Numbered from the stretch's first letter, positions 17,628 to 26,806 are shown. The stretch: DNA of 64,000 nt from Thermodesulfobacteriota bacterium (GCA_040757775.1 JBFLWQ010000013.1:1-64000), one strand, 5' to 3'. A program made the numbers and translations. Notes: generated from the letters alone by a model not told the origin.

Positions 17628-18866
17628 GTGAATGCCGAAATTATAACCATTGGTAACGAACTTATTTCAGGCAGTGTTATAGATACAAACTCCTCTTTTC
17701 TTGCTGAGAGGTTACTCTCCATCGGCATAGAGGTTACCAGGATAACCTCTGTGGGTGATAATGATTTGGATATTGCCGATTCTTTAGAGTGTGCGCTTCA
17801 AAGGTCGGATGTAATTATTGTGACGGGTGGACTGGGTCCTACCCCGGATGACATTACAACTGAGGTCGCAGCTAAAATCCTTGGAAGAAAGCTTATCTTT
17901 AACAAAGAGGCACTGGATTGGGTAAAGGGATTCTTCAGAAAGCTAGGGTTAGAGATGCCTCTCAACAATGAAAAACAGGCACTAATACCTGAGAGAGCAG
18001 AGTTAATAATGAATCCTACAGGGACTGCCTGTGGCTTTTTAGCCCGTGAAAAGGACAAACTCATCTTTTTCCTCCCGGGTGTTCCCAGAGAACTGGTAAG
18101 GATGACAGATGAAAGTATCCTCCCCATTCTTCAAAGAGAAAAAGTAGAAGGCTTTCAGTTTAAGACAACAACTCTGAAGGTATTCGGGCTGGGCGAGTCT
18201 AAGATAGCTGAATTGATAAAAGATCTTGTTAAGAAATATGAAGCCGCCAGGATAGGTTTTCTGCCGAATTATCCTGAAAACTACATAAAGATTACGGCAA
18301 AGGGTCTTAATTATGAGGAAACAAGTACGATAGCCTCTAAAATAGGGGAAGAAATAACCAACCGATTGGGGGATTATATCTTTGGCAGAGACGACCAAAC
18401 CCTTGAAGGAGTAGTAGGAGACCTTTTAAGAGAAAATGGGGATACTATTGCCGTGGCTGAATCCTGTACCGGGGGGTTGATCAGCCATCGGCTGACAAAC
18501 ATTCCTGGCAGCTCAGACTATATGATGAGAGGGATAGTAGCTTATAGCAATCAGGCTAAGACCGATCTTCTCAATGTCCCTGCTTCCCTGATAGATGAGT
18601 CTGGAGCGGTCAGTGCAAAGGTTGCTGAAAAGATGGCTCAGGGGGTAAGGGAGCTTGGTAAAACCACATTGGGTCTGGCAGTAACCGGTATTGCCGGGCC
18701 AGGGGGTGGAACCCCTGATAAACCTCTCGGTCTCGTATTTATCTCCCTTGCCGATAAAAAGGGAACATTAGTTAAGAGTTACAACTTCACAGGGGATCGA
18801 TCCAGAATCAGGCTTGCAACATCCCAGACAGCTCTGGATTTGGTAAGACGGTATTATCTAAAATAA
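17628..18866 (+). CDS. cinA: CinA family nicotinamide-nucleotide amidase
   Basis: This protein of about 412 residues has an N-terminal molybdopterin-binding-like COG1058 domain (IITIGNELISG, VTGGLGPTPDDITTE) and a C-terminal CinA amidase domain (AVAESCTGGLISHRLTNIPGSS, GIAGPGGGTPDKPLG). It recycles NMN to nicotinic acid mononucleotide, and the N-terminal part can be an ADP-ribose pyrophosphatase. The GTG at 17628 with GGAG at 17617-17620 is preferred over an upstream TTG that overlaps pgpA. Downstream lies a dispersed repeat. Confidence 0.95.
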   Translation: MNAEIITIGNELISGSVIDTNSSFLAERLLSIGIEVTRITSVGDNDLDIADSLECALQRSDVIIVTGGLGPTPDDITTEVAAKILGRKLIFNKEALDWVKGFFRKLGLEMPLNNEKQALIPERAELIMNPTGTACGFLAREKDKLIFFLPGVPRELVRMTDESILPILQREKVEGFQFKTTTLKVFGLGESKIAELIKDLVKKYEAARIGFLPNYPENYIKITAKGLNYEETSTIASKIGEEITNRLGDYIFGRDDQTLEGVVGDLLRENGDTIAVAESCTGGLISHRLTNIPGSSDYMMRGIVAYSNQAKTDLLNVPASLIDESGAVSAKVAEKMAQGVRELGKTTLGLAVTGIAGPGGGTPDKPLGLVFISLADKKGTLVKSYNFTGDRSRIRLATSQTALDLVRRYYLK

Positions 18867-18870
18867 AAAT

Positions 18871-19018
18871 GATGGCTTCGTAAAAAGTCCATCTGCGGCG
18901 TTGCGCTGCATCCTTCGTCATTGCAGCGTACCCCTTAGTACGCCTCACTCCTCAGGATTTGCGCGCCTTGCATCTGGAGCTTTTTAATTTGCCATCCCAA
19001 TTTTGAGTTCGTCAAAAA
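18871..19018. repeat. Dispersed repeat element, copy 1
   Basis: This element of about 145 bp shares long near-identical blocks with 52972-53120: CTTCGTAAAAAGTCCATCTG, CGGCGTTGCGCTGCATCCTT, and TTTGCGCGCCTTGCATCT. Its ends form an imperfect inverted repeat (AAAAAGTCCATCTGC against GCATCTGGAGCTTTTT). It has no coding potential and resembles a MITE or REP-like element. A fragment, GGACTTTTTACGA, is also at 21501-21513. Confidence 0.85.
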
Positions 19019-19593
19019 TGGCAAAAATACGCAGCTTTCTGGCTATTGAGCTTCCGAAAGAGATAATCAGCAGACTCTCGGAGATTCAGAATATTTTAAA
19101 GTCATCTGAACCCCATGTAAAATGGGTAAGACCTGAAAGCATTCATCTAACATTAAAGTTTTTTGGAAATATTGAGGAGAAGACCGTAGATGACATCTCT
19201 CAGGTGTTAAAAAAAGTAACCGCAAAGATCAGTGCTTTTGTTATAAATGTAAAGGATATAGGCGTCTTCCCCAATATGTCACGTCCTAGGGTAATATGGG
19301 TCGGGGTCGAATCCAGTGGAAGGACCCTGGACGTCCTGCATAAAGAAACGGAGGATAGCCTTAAGAAGATAGGTTTTGAACCCGAAGGAAGAGAGTTTAG
19401 CGCTCATTTAACTCTGGGCAGGATTAAGTCTTTGAAAAACAAGACAAAATTAGCAGAACAGATTGAAAAACTTAAGGGATGCGAGGCAGGTTCTTTCAGA
19501 GTGGAAAATCTGTTTTTATTCAAAAGCGACCTGCGACCTACAGGAGCGGTTTATACAAAACTAGAGACATTTAATTTAGGAGGGGCAAAGTAA
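19018..19593 (+). CDS. thpR: RNA 2',3'-cyclic phosphodiesterase (2'-5' RNA ligase family)
   Basis: This protein of about 191 residues in the 2H phosphoesterase family has both His motifs, HLTLKFFGN and HLTLGRIKS, with the usual separation of about 85 residues. It hydrolyses 2',3'-cyclic phosphate ends of RNA and related substrates. The ATG at 19018 (MAKIRSFLAIELP) is the natural start. It abuts the repeat element, so the translation start region derives partly from the repeat and no standard ribosome site is visible. It sits between cinA and recA as in many relatives. Confidence 0.95.
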   Translation: MAKIRSFLAIELPKEIISRLSEIQNILKSSEPHVKWVRPESIHLTLKFFGNIEEKTVDDISQVLKKVTAKISAFVINVKDIGVFPNMSRPRVIWVGVESSGRTLDVLHKETEDSLKKIGFEPEGREFSAHLTLGRIKSLKNKTKLAEQIEKLKGCEAGSFRVENLFLFKSDLRPTGAVYTKLETFNLGGAK

Positions 19594-19605
19594 CCCCATC
19601 CTTTT

Positions 19606-19631
19606 CAACAGCACACTTAAGTGTGCTGTTG
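19606..19631. repeat. Perfect 26-bp palindrome between thpR and recA
   Basis: The sequence from CAACAGCACACTT (19606-19618) is followed directly by its exact complement AAGTGTGCTGTTG. It has no loop and no T tract. It could be a regulator site, or a hairpin ending thpR transcription. Confidence 0.75.
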
Positions 19632-19671
19632 TACGGGTCGCTTGCTTATGGCGAACTTTCCTTGTCCTTTG

Positions 19672-19690
19672 TGCCCGCCTGAGGCGGGCA
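19672..19690. repeat. TGCCCGCC/GGCGGGCA hairpin
   Basis: An 8-bp perfect stem with a 3-base TGA loop lies 60 bases before recA. Related GCC-TGA-GGC hairpins occur at 34934-34950, so it belongs to a small dispersed hairpin family. Confidence 0.6.
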
Positions 19691-19751
19691 TGTTGGTTTC
19701 ATTTCAAATAACTTTATGCACTTAACTTGAAAAATCTATAGGGAGGTTTTT

Positions 19752-20783
19752 ATGGGAACTGACCCAAATAAAGAAAAGGTCATTGATCTGGCTCTGATTC
19801 AAATTGAGAAACAATTCGGTAAAGGTTCCATTATGAGGTTGGGAATGGATGCAATAATACCGGACATACCAACCATCTCAACAGGCTCATTGGGCTTAGA
19901 CATTGCTTTAGGAATAGGAGGTATCCCCAGAGGAAGGGTTGTTGAGATTTTTGGACCTGAGTCATCAGGAAAAACAACCCTTGCCCTGCATGCCATTTCT
20001 GAAGCACAGAAAGGAGGCGGTATTGCAGCATTTATAGATGCGGAACACGCCCTGGATGTGAGTTATGCCCGAAAATTGGGAGTAAAGACAGAGGATTTGT
20101 TGATATCACAGCCCGATACCGGAGAACAGGCACTGGAGATCGCAGAAATGCTGGTCAGGAGCGGAGCAATAGACGTGGTAGTAATAGATTCTGTGGCAGC
20201 TTTAACACCAAGGGCAGAAATCGAAGGGGAGATGGGAGACGCTCATATGGGACTTCAGGCAAGGCTTATGTCTCAGGCACTCAGGAAGTTAACTGCAACC
20301 ATCAGCAAATCCATGACCATTGTAATATTCATTAACCAGATCAGGATGAAGATCGGTGTTATGTTTGGAAATCCTGAGACCACCACAGGCGGCAACGCTC
20401 TGAAGTTCTATTCCTCTGTGCGGCTCGATATTCGCCGCATTGCATCCATAAAAGAAGGACAGGATGTAGTAGGAAGCAGAACCAGGGTAAGGGTTGTAAA
20501 GAACAAGGTGGCTCCGCCTTTTAAAGAGGTTGAATTTGATATAATGTATGGAGAAGGTATATCCAGGGAGGGCGACCTTCTGGATGTAGCTACTTCGTAT
20601 AATTTAATAGAAAAAAGCGGGTCATGGTATTCATATGGAGAAGAACGTATCGGGCAGGGAAGAGAGAATTCCAAACTGTTCTTAAAAGAGCATCCCGAGG
20701 TTGCCGAAGAGATTAAGATGAAAATCCTGGATCGCTTTGGTCTAAAACCAAAACAGGAAAAGGTGGAGAGTAATAATAAGTAA
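19752..20783 (+). CDS. recA: Recombinase RecA
   Basis: This 343-residue RecA has Walker [10 protein letters not shown], Walker B-type VVIDSVAAL, the L1 segment [20 protein letters not shown], and L2 [18 protein letters not shown]. It forms filaments on single-stranded DNA for strand exchange and LexA cleavage. GGGAGG lies seven bases before the ATG. Three kinds of inverted repeats lie upstream. No standard LexA box was convincing by eye. Confidence 0.99.
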   Translation: MGTDPNKEKVIDLALIQIEKQFGKGSIMRLGMDAIIPDIPTISTGSLGLDIALGIGGIPRGRVVEIFGPESSGKTTLALHAISEAQKGGGIAAFIDAEHALDVSYARKLGVKTEDLLISQPDTGEQALEIAEMLVRSGAIDVVVIDSVAALTPRAEIEGEMGDAHMGLQARLMSQALRKLTATISKSMTIVIFINQIRMKIGVMFGNPETTTGGNALKFYSSVRLDIRRIASIKEGQDVVGSRTRVRVVKNKVAPPFKEVEFDIMYGEGISREGDLLDVATSYNLIEKSGSWYSYGEERIGQGRENSKLFLKEHPEVAEEIKMKILDRFGLKPKQEKVESNNK

Positions 20784-20893
20784 GGCTATTTTTCAATATG
20801 ACTATTATTCTTCTGCAATATATTAAAGGAAATGGACATTATAATGTTAGGTAACTCCCGGACCATATCAGGGGTGATTGTGAGGATATTCAT

Positions 20894-21361
20894 TTGCTGC
20901 ATATCTTTGTAGATGCTGATGCGTGCCCGGTCAAACAGGAGGTGTATCGCGTTGCAAGCCGATATCGCCTTGATGTCACATTGGTGACCAACTCTTGGAT
21001 GCAAGTTCCGAATGAACGATGGATTGCACTCGAAGTTGTAGAAGATGGATTGGATGCGGCCGATGATTGGATTGTCGACCACGTGCAAACTAACGACATC
21101 GTGGTCACTGCTGATATTCTGCTTGCGAGCCGCTGCCTGGAGGAAGGTGCACGCGTAATTGGCACAACCGGAAAACCATTCACGGAAAACAACATCGGTG
21201 AGGCCGTCGCGATTCGGAACCTGTTATCAGAACTTCGTAGCGCAGGAGAGATAACGAGCAGGCCTCCACCACTAAAAAAGCGTGACCGATCCCGTTTTCT
21301 TCATCAACTCGACAACGTAATTCAATCAATCCGTCGTAAGCATCTGTTCATTTACACCTGA
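20894..21361 (+). CDS. YaiI/YqxD family protein (DUF188)
   Basis: This 155-residue protein has the DUF188 signatures IFVDADACPVKQEV, DWIVDHVQTNDIVVTADI and the FTENNIGEAVA segment. The family has a PIN-like/NYN fold and its function is not established. The start is TTG at 20894 with a GAGG site at 20882-20885. Codon choice is less AT-rich than in recA, suggesting separate ancestry. It is followed by a repeat-rich noncoding stretch. Confidence 0.9.
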   Translation: MLHIFVDADACPVKQEVYRVASRYRLDVTLVTNSWMQVPNERWIALEVVEDGLDAADDWIVDHVQTNDIVVTADILLASRCLEEGARVIGTTGKPFTENNIGEAVAIRNLLSELRSAGEITSRPPPLKKRDRSRFLHQLDNVIQSIRRKHLFIYT

Positions 21362-21400
21362 CAAAATAAATAAGAATAACGGTCAGGAAATCCTCTTTCT

Positions 21401-21493
21401 TGTCATTCCAGCGGACCCAGTATCAAGTACGGGGCAGGCATCGGAATCCAGTAATTTCAAGCACTTATAGTTCCGGCTTTCGCCGGAATGACA
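21401..21493. repeat. 93-bp MITE-like element with 9-bp terminal inverted repeats
   Basis: TGTCATTCC (21401-21409) and GGAATGACA (21485-21493) bound a noncoding element containing TTCCGGC-TTTC-GCCGGAA (21471-21488). It is followed at 21501 by a fragment of the other repeat family (GGACTTTTTACGA). This is the common TGTCATTCC...GGAATGACA dispersed type. Confidence 0.75.
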
Positions 21494-21529
21494 GCTTTGG
21501 GGACTTTTTACGAGTTTATCAAATATTCC

Positions 21530-21581
21530 TTGACAACAATAGCTTATAGGTATAAATTGTATGTATAAATGATATACCTAT
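21530..21581 (+). promoter_or_regulatory. vapBC promoter and autoregulatory operator
   Basis: TTGACA (21530-21535) and TATAAA (21551-21556) form the promoter, with a short 15-base spacer. A perfect inverted repeat ATAGGTATA (21546-21554)/TATACCTAT (21573-21581) straddles the -10 and start region. This is the position expected for the antitoxin-toxin complex to repress. TATAAAT is also repeated directly at 21551 and 21564. Confidence 0.65.
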
Positions 21582-21595
21582 TGGAGGGGTAACAA

Positions 21596-21838
21596 ATGGG
21601 CGGTGCATTGAAAAAACTAAATTTTTTTGTGGATGAGGATGTGCGCAAGGAACTCGATAAATTGGTACCTGCCGGACAGAAGAGCAGAATTATAAACGAG
21701 GCATTGCGAAAGAAACTATTAATGATCAAGAGGGAAAAGGTAACAGAAAAGCTTATAGCATTAAAGTCCGAAGGCGAAAAGGTGCCAGTGGAAGAGATAG
21801 TTGAGGCATTGAAAAGGGACAGGGGGCGGCACGCATGA
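21596..21838 (+). CDS. VapB-like antitoxin (ribbon-helix-helix)
   Basis: This 80-residue protein opens with an RHH-like strand and helices (LKKLNFFVDEDVRKELDKLV..QKSRIINEALRKKL) and a charged tail (EEIVEALKRDRGRHA) likely to wrap the toxin. GGAGGGG precedes the ATG. Its stop overlaps the toxin start by four bases. A palindrome over the promoter fits autoregulation. Confidence 0.85.
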   Translation: MGGALKKLNFFVDEDVRKELDKLVPAGQKSRIINEALRKKLLMIKREKVTEKLIALKSEGEKVPVEEIVEALKRDRGRHA

Positions 21839-22239
21839 AGGTCTTTGTGCCTGATGCCTCAGTAATTTTGAAATGGGTACTCGGAGAAACTGAAAATCAG
21901 GATAAGGCAATCGAACTTCTGGAAGGCTGGCTTAATCAGGAGTACGAATTTATACTGCCGCCTCTCTGGCTTTACGAGGTTGGAAATGTTCTGGGTTTGA
22001 AAAGGGAAAAAGATGCTGAAAAGATTTTGGGACTTCTTCTTGAATATGAGTTTAGAGAATGCAAAATTACAGGAGAACTTGTAAATTCAACATTTGGTTT
22101 AATGAGAGAATTTAAAGGGGTTACATTTTATGATGCCATATATCATGCCGTGGCTTTACTTGAAAATGGCGTTATGGTCACGGCTGACAAAGCTTACTTT
22201 GAAAAAGCGAAGGACAAGGGCAATATAATATTGATTTGA
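21835..22239 (+). CDS. VapC-like PIN-domain toxin ribonuclease
   Basis: This 134-residue PIN domain has the four acidic positions expected for metal binding: Asp7 (PDASVIL), Glu48 (LYEVGN), Asp100 (FYDAIYHA) and Asp118 (VTADKAYF). It would cleave RNA, often tRNA or rRNA, when not bound by its antitoxin. The active site looks complete. Its start overlaps the antitoxin gene (ATGA). Confidence 0.92.
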   Translation: MKVFVPDASVILKWVLGETENQDKAIELLEGWLNQEYEFILPPLWLYEVGNVLGLKREKDAEKILGLLLEYEFRECKITGELVNSTFGLMREFKGVTFYDAIYHAVALLENGVMVTADKAYFEKAKDKGNIILI

Positions 22240-22396
22240 ATAATCATCTAAAAAGGAGGAGTTTCAGAATTTTCATGGTATTCTGGTAATTATAGACTAT
22301 TGAGCAGAACTAGAGAATTGCTTGTTCTGCTTCTACTTTAAATTTTCGCGATATATTAAGGGAAATAGTTTGTATAATATCTTTTAGGTGACAAAA

Positions 22397-22822
22397 ATGG
22401 ATTCACCATTCTTCTTTCTGCTAATCGCCGATGCAATCCTTTTGCTGCATGTACTATTAGTCGCTTTCATTCTAGTTGGTCTTACCCTCATTTTCGTGGG
22501 GAATGTTCTTGCCTGGTCTTGGGTTCGAAATCCTTGGTTTCGTATCGCGCATCTTTCAACTATCGGCGTAGTGGTTATTCAGTCGTGGTTCGGGGTTATA
22601 TGTCCTTTCACTACCTGGGAAATGGCGTTGCGCTCACGGGCCGGAGACGCCGTCTACTCCGGTACTTTCATATCACACTGGTTGGAAACTATTTTGTATT
22701 ATCAAGCGCCGGCATGGATTTTTGTTGTTTGTTATACGGCACTCGGGGCTGTGGTCGTTGCCAGCTGGTTTTATGTCCGTCCGCGCTCATTTAATAAGTC
22801 TTTTAGTGATAGTGCCACCTGA
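22397..22822 (+). CDS. DUF2784 family membrane protein
   Basis: This membrane protein of about 141 residues has four hydrophobic segments and DUF2784 features: LLIADAILLLHVLLVAFILVG, WVRNPWFRIAHL and the GVICPFTTWE motif. Function is unknown. The ATG at 22397 fits the AGG site better than the GTG at 22388. Codon usage is less AT-biased than neighbouring core genes. Just upstream, 22240-22396 shows no gene. Confidence 0.88.
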   Translation: MDSPFFFLLIADAILLLHVLLVAFILVGLTLIFVGNVLAWSWVRNPWFRIAHLSTIGVVVIQSWFGVICPFTTWEMALRSRAGDAVYSGTFISHWLETILYYQAPAWIFVVCYTALGAVVVASWFYVRPRSFNKSFSDSAT

Positions 22823-22844
22823 CAACTCGTTTCTATTAATAGAT

Positions 22845-24215
22845 TCAGTGACTAAATACTACCTCCAGAGCTTCCTCGACGGACCTGACCCCTACCAATT
22901 CTATATCCTCTTTGCCTTGAAAGGTCTTCTTATTACTATGGGGCAATATACATCTTGTAAATCCCAGCTTGGCAGATTCTTTTATCCTGATACCTCCCTG
23001 ACTTATCCCCCTGATCTCTCCCCCCAAACCCACCTCACCAAATACGACGGTTTTAGGATCAACCGGCCTGTCCATGTAACTGGATGCCACTGCTACTACA
23101 ATTCCCAGGTCAACAGCCGGCTCATCTATCCTCACACCGCCGGCAACGTTCAGAAAAACGTCCTGATTTATCAGGCTCATACCCACCTTTTTCTCCAAAA
23201 CAGCTACCAATAGAGAGACCCGGTTATGATCCACGCCAATGGTTGTCCTGCGGGGTACAGCGAAACCGGTTGGGCTGACCAGTGCCTGAAGCTCAACGAG
23301 GATTGGCCTGGACCCTTCTACGCTGGAGACCACCACTGAGCCAGAAACATTTATGGGCCTCTCCGACAGGAAAAGCTCAGATGGGTTCAGGACTTCCTCC
23401 AGACCTGAGTCCTTCATCTCAAAAACCCCAATCTCGTTTGTTGAACCATATCGGTTTTTTACCGCCCGCAGAATCCTGTAAGGATGTCCCCGGTCTCCTT
23501 CAAAGTACAGTACAGTATCTACCATGTGCTCCAGGACCCTTGGTCCTGCTATAGCCCCTTCTTTGGTTACATGTCCTATAAGAAATGTAGATACTCCGGT
23601 CTTCTTTGCCATGTACATGAGCCTTGCCGCTGTCTCTCTAACCTGAGAGATACTGCCTGGAGCAGATTGTAAAAGGGATGTATAGATTGTCTGGATAGAA
23701 TCGATCACCAGGACATGGGGTTTGAGCTCCTTTATCACCTCAATGATCTTCTCAAGGGATGTCTCTGAAACAATGTACAGGTTTTTTGAAGACACCCCCA
23801 GCCTATCCCCTCTCATCCTAGTTTGCTTGGCTGATTCTTCCCCGGAAACATAGAGGACTTTCCTTTCAGATAAACCCAGATTATTCAGGGCCTGGAGCAG
23901 CAGGGTTGACTTTCCAATCCCGGGATCGCCTCCAACCAGAACAACAGACCCCCAAATTACTCCCCCGCCTAAAACCCGGTCAAATTCTACTATGTTTGTG
24001 CTTAGCCTGTCCTCTTCATCTATGCTTATCTCAGTTATGGGTTTGGGTGTTTCGGTAATCTCCACCCCCAATAGGTCCATTCGGGAAGGAGATTCTTCGC
24101 TGGTTTTCTCTTCTATAAGGGTGTTCCATTCACCGCAATCCGGGCACCTGCCCAGCCACTTGGGCGCATGGTATCCACAGGTTTGACATGAATAGTACGT
24201 CTTGATTTTTGTCAT
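22845..24215 (-). CDS. radA: DNA repair protein RadA
   Basis: This 456-residue protein has an N-terminal zinc ribbon (CQTCG...CPDCG), RecA-like Walker A GGDPGIGKST, the RadA motif KNRYGSTNEIGVFEM, and a C-terminal Lon-protease-like domain (VFGEVGLGGEIRGI). It is a branch-migration helicase acting in recombination with RecA. Length and motif order are normal. It is followed downstream on the other strand by the DUF2784 gene. anmK is the gene upstream on the same strand. Confidence 0.98.
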   Translation of the reverse strand: MTKIKTYYSCQTCGYHAPKWLGRCPDCGEWNTLIEEKTSEESPSRMDLLGVEITETPKPITEISIDEEDRLSTNIVEFDRVLGGGVIWGSVVLVGGDPGIGKSTLLLQALNNLGLSERKVLYVSGEESAKQTRMRGDRLGVSSKNLYIVSETSLEKIIEVIKELKPHVLVIDSIQTIYTSLLQSAPGSISQVRETAARLMYMAKKTGVSTFLIGHVTKEGAIAGPRVLEHMVDTVLYFEGDRGHPYRILRAVKNRYGSTNEIGVFEMKDSGLEEVLNPSELFLSERPINVSGSVVVSSVEGSRPILVELQALVSPTGFAVPRRTTIGVDHNRVSLLVAVLEKKVGMSLINQDVFLNVAGGVRIDEPAVDLGIVVAVASSYMDRPVDPKTVVFGEVGLGGEIRGISQGGIRIKESAKLGFTRCILPHSNKKTFQGKEDIELVGVRSVEEALEVVFSH

Positions 24216-24248
24216 TCTGATAAAAGTCCCTTCAGTGATTCTTGACTC

Positions 24249-25406
24249 CTACAGACTTATTTTTCCTAGCACCACAGACCTTTTAGCCCCGGTTGCCGAT
24301 GGAAGGTTGCCTGGCATTCCCATGATCGTCTCATTTGCCAGGATGGCAAAAGAGACCGCCTCCTTGGCGTTTGATGGAATCCCGAATTCATCTATAGGAA
24401 CAATCTGTATATCCTTAAATAAACTTCTCAGCAAGCTAAAGAGGTATGTATTTCGGCTCCCGCCGCCGCATAAAATCACCTTGTCTATTGAGTAGTTTGG
24501 GAGGATAAAGTCCTGATATGCCCGATGAATGCTCCTGGCTGTAAAACATGTCAATGTCGCCAACAGGTCTTCTGATGCCATGTCTGGATTCTCTGCAATT
24601 AACTCTTTTACCAGGCTTTTACCAAAGGTCTCTACCCCGGTAGACTTGGGAGGAGCAAGCCGAAGATAACTATGAGTCATCAGTTTATCCAGCAGGGCAT
24701 GGTTTACACTACCCCTTTCTGCCCACCCGCCGTCTGCATCGAAGTCCTTTTCTCCACAAGAAAATATTCTCACTGTTTCGTCAATCAGCGCATTTCCTGG
24801 CCCTGTATCAAAGGCGATTGTATCTCTTGCCTTTTCAGTAACTACCGTTACATTGGCAATCCCTCCAATGTTCTGAACTGCCTTTGTTTTACCTTTCTCC
24901 CTGAAAAGGAGAAAATCCGCGTATGAAACTAAAGGCGCACCATGACCGCCTGCCGCCATATCCCTTTTCCGGAAATCGGATACCGTAACAATTCCTGTCC
25001 GCTCAGCAATTATATCTGCCTCGCCAATCTGTAGTGTAGCCCCCGTCATATCACCCTGCGGTGGAATGTGGTAAATAGTCTGTCCATGAGATGCAATGAT
25101 GTCTAAATCATTCTTAGAAATCTCGCTCTTAGCGACACATTCCAATGCCGCACCGGCAAATAACTCTCCCAATTCAAAATTGAGCATGCAGATATCAGCT
25201 GTAACTCCCTCAAATGTCTGTTCAATCCTTCTCTTTATTTCAACCGGATAAGGATAGTGGAGGTGACATAAAAAATTAACCTTTGTTTTAATGCCATTTC
25301 CCCTGATGCTAACCAGAGCAGCATCAACCCCGTCATGGGATGTCCCGGACATAAGACCAATAATCAACCTCTCTTTTTTCCTGGCTATCTTCAAAAGTCT
25401 CTTCAA
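24249..25406 (-). CDS. anmK: Anhydro-N-acetylmuramic acid kinase
   Basis: This 385-residue AnmK recycles murein by converting 1,6-anhydro-MurNAc to MurNAc-6-phosphate with ATP. Motifs include IGLMSGTSHDGVDAAL, ASHGQTIYHIP, QNIGGIANVTVV, FDTGPGNALID and VILCGGGSRNTYLF. The start is a TTG at 25406 preceded by GGAGGAG. It appears cotranscribed with radA. MurNAc-6-P etherase is not nearby. Confidence 0.97.
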   Translation of the reverse strand: MKRLLKIARKKERLIIGLMSGTSHDGVDAALVSIRGNGIKTKVNFLCHLHYPYPVEIKRRIEQTFEGVTADICMLNFELGELFAGAALECVAKSEISKNDLDIIASHGQTIYHIPPQGDMTGATLQIGEADIIAERTGIVTVSDFRKRDMAAGGHGAPLVSYADFLLFREKGKTKAVQNIGGIANVTVVTEKARDTIAFDTGPGNALIDETVRIFSCGEKDFDADGGWAERGSVNHALLDKLMTHSYLRLAPPKSTGVETFGKSLVKELIAENPDMASEDLLATLTCFTARSIHRAYQDFILPNYSIDKVILCGGGSRNTYLFSLLRSLFKDIQIVPIDEFGIPSNAKEAVSFAILANETIMGMPGNLPSATGAKRSVVLGKISL

Positions 25407-25496
25407 TTACTCCTCCAGTCTCCAACCCATATCTTTTTTCCATTCTAATTCACCTCATTCATCGTGTCAACAATCAAGAGGTTTTTTATGAATAAA

Positions 25497-25526
25497 TTGA
25501 CAAAGTTCTCTAGTTAAAAATATAAT
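25497..25526 (+). promoter_or_regulatory. Consensus sigma-70 promoter of the midA run
   Basis: TTGACA (25497-25502), an 18-base spacer and TATAAT (25521-25526), both boxes perfect. Transcription should start near 25533, giving a leader of about 57 bases before the ATG at 25590. The leader holds the direct-repeat-like GGGTCAAGGAGTCAAGG. Confidence 0.8.
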
Positions 25527-25589
25527 GGGGATTATCTCCCAAAGGATTCAACGGGTCAAGGAGTCAAGGATTTGAGGGGAATCAATAAT

Positions 25590-26741
25590 ATGGTCACTGA
25601 ACCGGAAAACAGAGAACTGAAATCGTTTGTCATCGACACAATCCGCAAAAAGGGGAAAATAACCTTTGCAGAGTATATGGATATGGCATTATACCATCCT
25701 GTCCACGGGTACTACAATTCCTCCAGGGAAAAGATCGGAAAAGACGGTGACTATTACACAAGTTCTCATATCCACCCGGTATTCGGGTATCTTATAGCAA
25801 GATTGATCTATCAAATGTGGAATATCCTGGGGAAAATATCTGATTTCACTATAGTGGAGGCAGGGGCTGGAAAAGGGTTTTTGTGTTGTGATATACTGGA
25901 CTACGCCAGAAAACAGTTGCCAGATTTTTATGAATCATTGACCTATAAGATCATAGAGATAAGCAGCTATTTCCCTGCTTTTCAGAAAGAACTGCTTAAA
26001 AATCACTCTCATGAAGGCAGGGTTATATGGCATTCCCATACAGATTTAAAGAAAGGAGACCTCCGATTTGACGGGTGTTATCTCTCCAATGAACTCCTTG
26101 ATTCCTTTCCTTTCAATGTGGTCAAAATGGAAGGGGGGAACCTAAAAGAGGTGTATGTAACTTTCAACAAAAGTGGTTTCGTGGAAGGGCTTGGCGAGCT
26201 GTCCACCCCTGCATTAGAACAGTACTTTACAAACCTGAATATAAAACTGGAGGAAGGGCAAAAGGCTGAGGTAAACCTGGGAATTTTCGACTGGCTGAAA
26301 GAAATCCACAGAGCCATGGGCAAAGGATTCGTCATAACCATTGATTACGGGTACACAGCAGATGAGCTTTTCGCCCCGCATAGAACAGATGGCACTATTT
26401 CCTGCTACTACAGACATACTATCAATCACAATCCCTATATAAGACCAGGCTTTCAGGATATTACAGCACATGTTGACTTTACAACCCTGATGGAAACGGG
26501 CGAAAAGATGGATTTGAAGAAGACCATCTATTTAGAACAGCACAGGTTTCTCATAGCTCTGGGTCTCCTCGATATCATGGAGGACTTGGAGAAAAACAAG
26601 CACAATATGTCAACACTGGAATACTATAAAGAAAAACTAGCCATGAAAAACTTTCTTATGCCCGGGGGTATGGGAGTCCTGTTCAAGGTCTTAATACAAC
26701 AGAAAGGGCTTGAGGATGCTAAGCTAAAATTAAAGTTGTAA
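25590..26741 (+). CDS. SAM-dependent methyltransferase, MidA/NDUFAF7 family
   Basis: This protein of about 383 residues has the MidA opening ITFAEYMDMALYHPVHGYY, GKDGDYYTSSHIHPVFG, the SAM-binding IVEAGAGKGFLCCDIL and LSNELLDSFP. NDUFAF7 methylates an arginine of mitochondrial complex I, while bacterial substrates are mostly unknown. The ATG at 25590 follows a GAGGGGA site. It heads a rightward series that continues with a kinase-like protein and an oligopeptidase. Confidence 0.92.
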   Translation: MVTEPENRELKSFVIDTIRKKGKITFAEYMDMALYHPVHGYYNSSREKIGKDGDYYTSSHIHPVFGYLIARLIYQMWNILGKISDFTIVEAGAGKGFLCCDILDYARKQLPDFYESLTYKIIEISSYFPAFQKELLKNHSHEGRVIWHSHTDLKKGDLRFDGCYLSNELLDSFPFNVVKMEGGNLKEVYVTFNKSGFVEGLGELSTPALEQYFTNLNIKLEEGQKAEVNLGIFDWLKEIHRAMGKGFVITIDYGYTADELFAPHRTDGTISCYYRHTINHNPYIRPGFQDITAHVDFTTLMETGEKMDLKKTIYLEQHRFLIALGLLDIMEDLEKNKHNMSTLEYYKEKLAMKNFLMPGGMGVLFKVLIQQKGLEDAKLKLKL

Positions 26742-26806
26742 GTCAATTAATTCTGTGCTAGATTTTTTTATACTAGGAATGTTATTAAAACCACAAGGAG
26801 GATTCT

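Noticed and set aside
19606-19631. Palindrome as a LexA box of recA
   Set aside because: It does not fit the CTGT-N8-ACAG or GAAC-N4-GTTC forms, and it lies over 100 bases before the recA start. Kept only as an unexplained palindrome.
21401-21514. Insertion sequence remnant
   Set aside because: Terminal inverted repeats exist, but there is no transposase reading frame and the element is only 93 bp, so it fits a non-autonomous repeat better.
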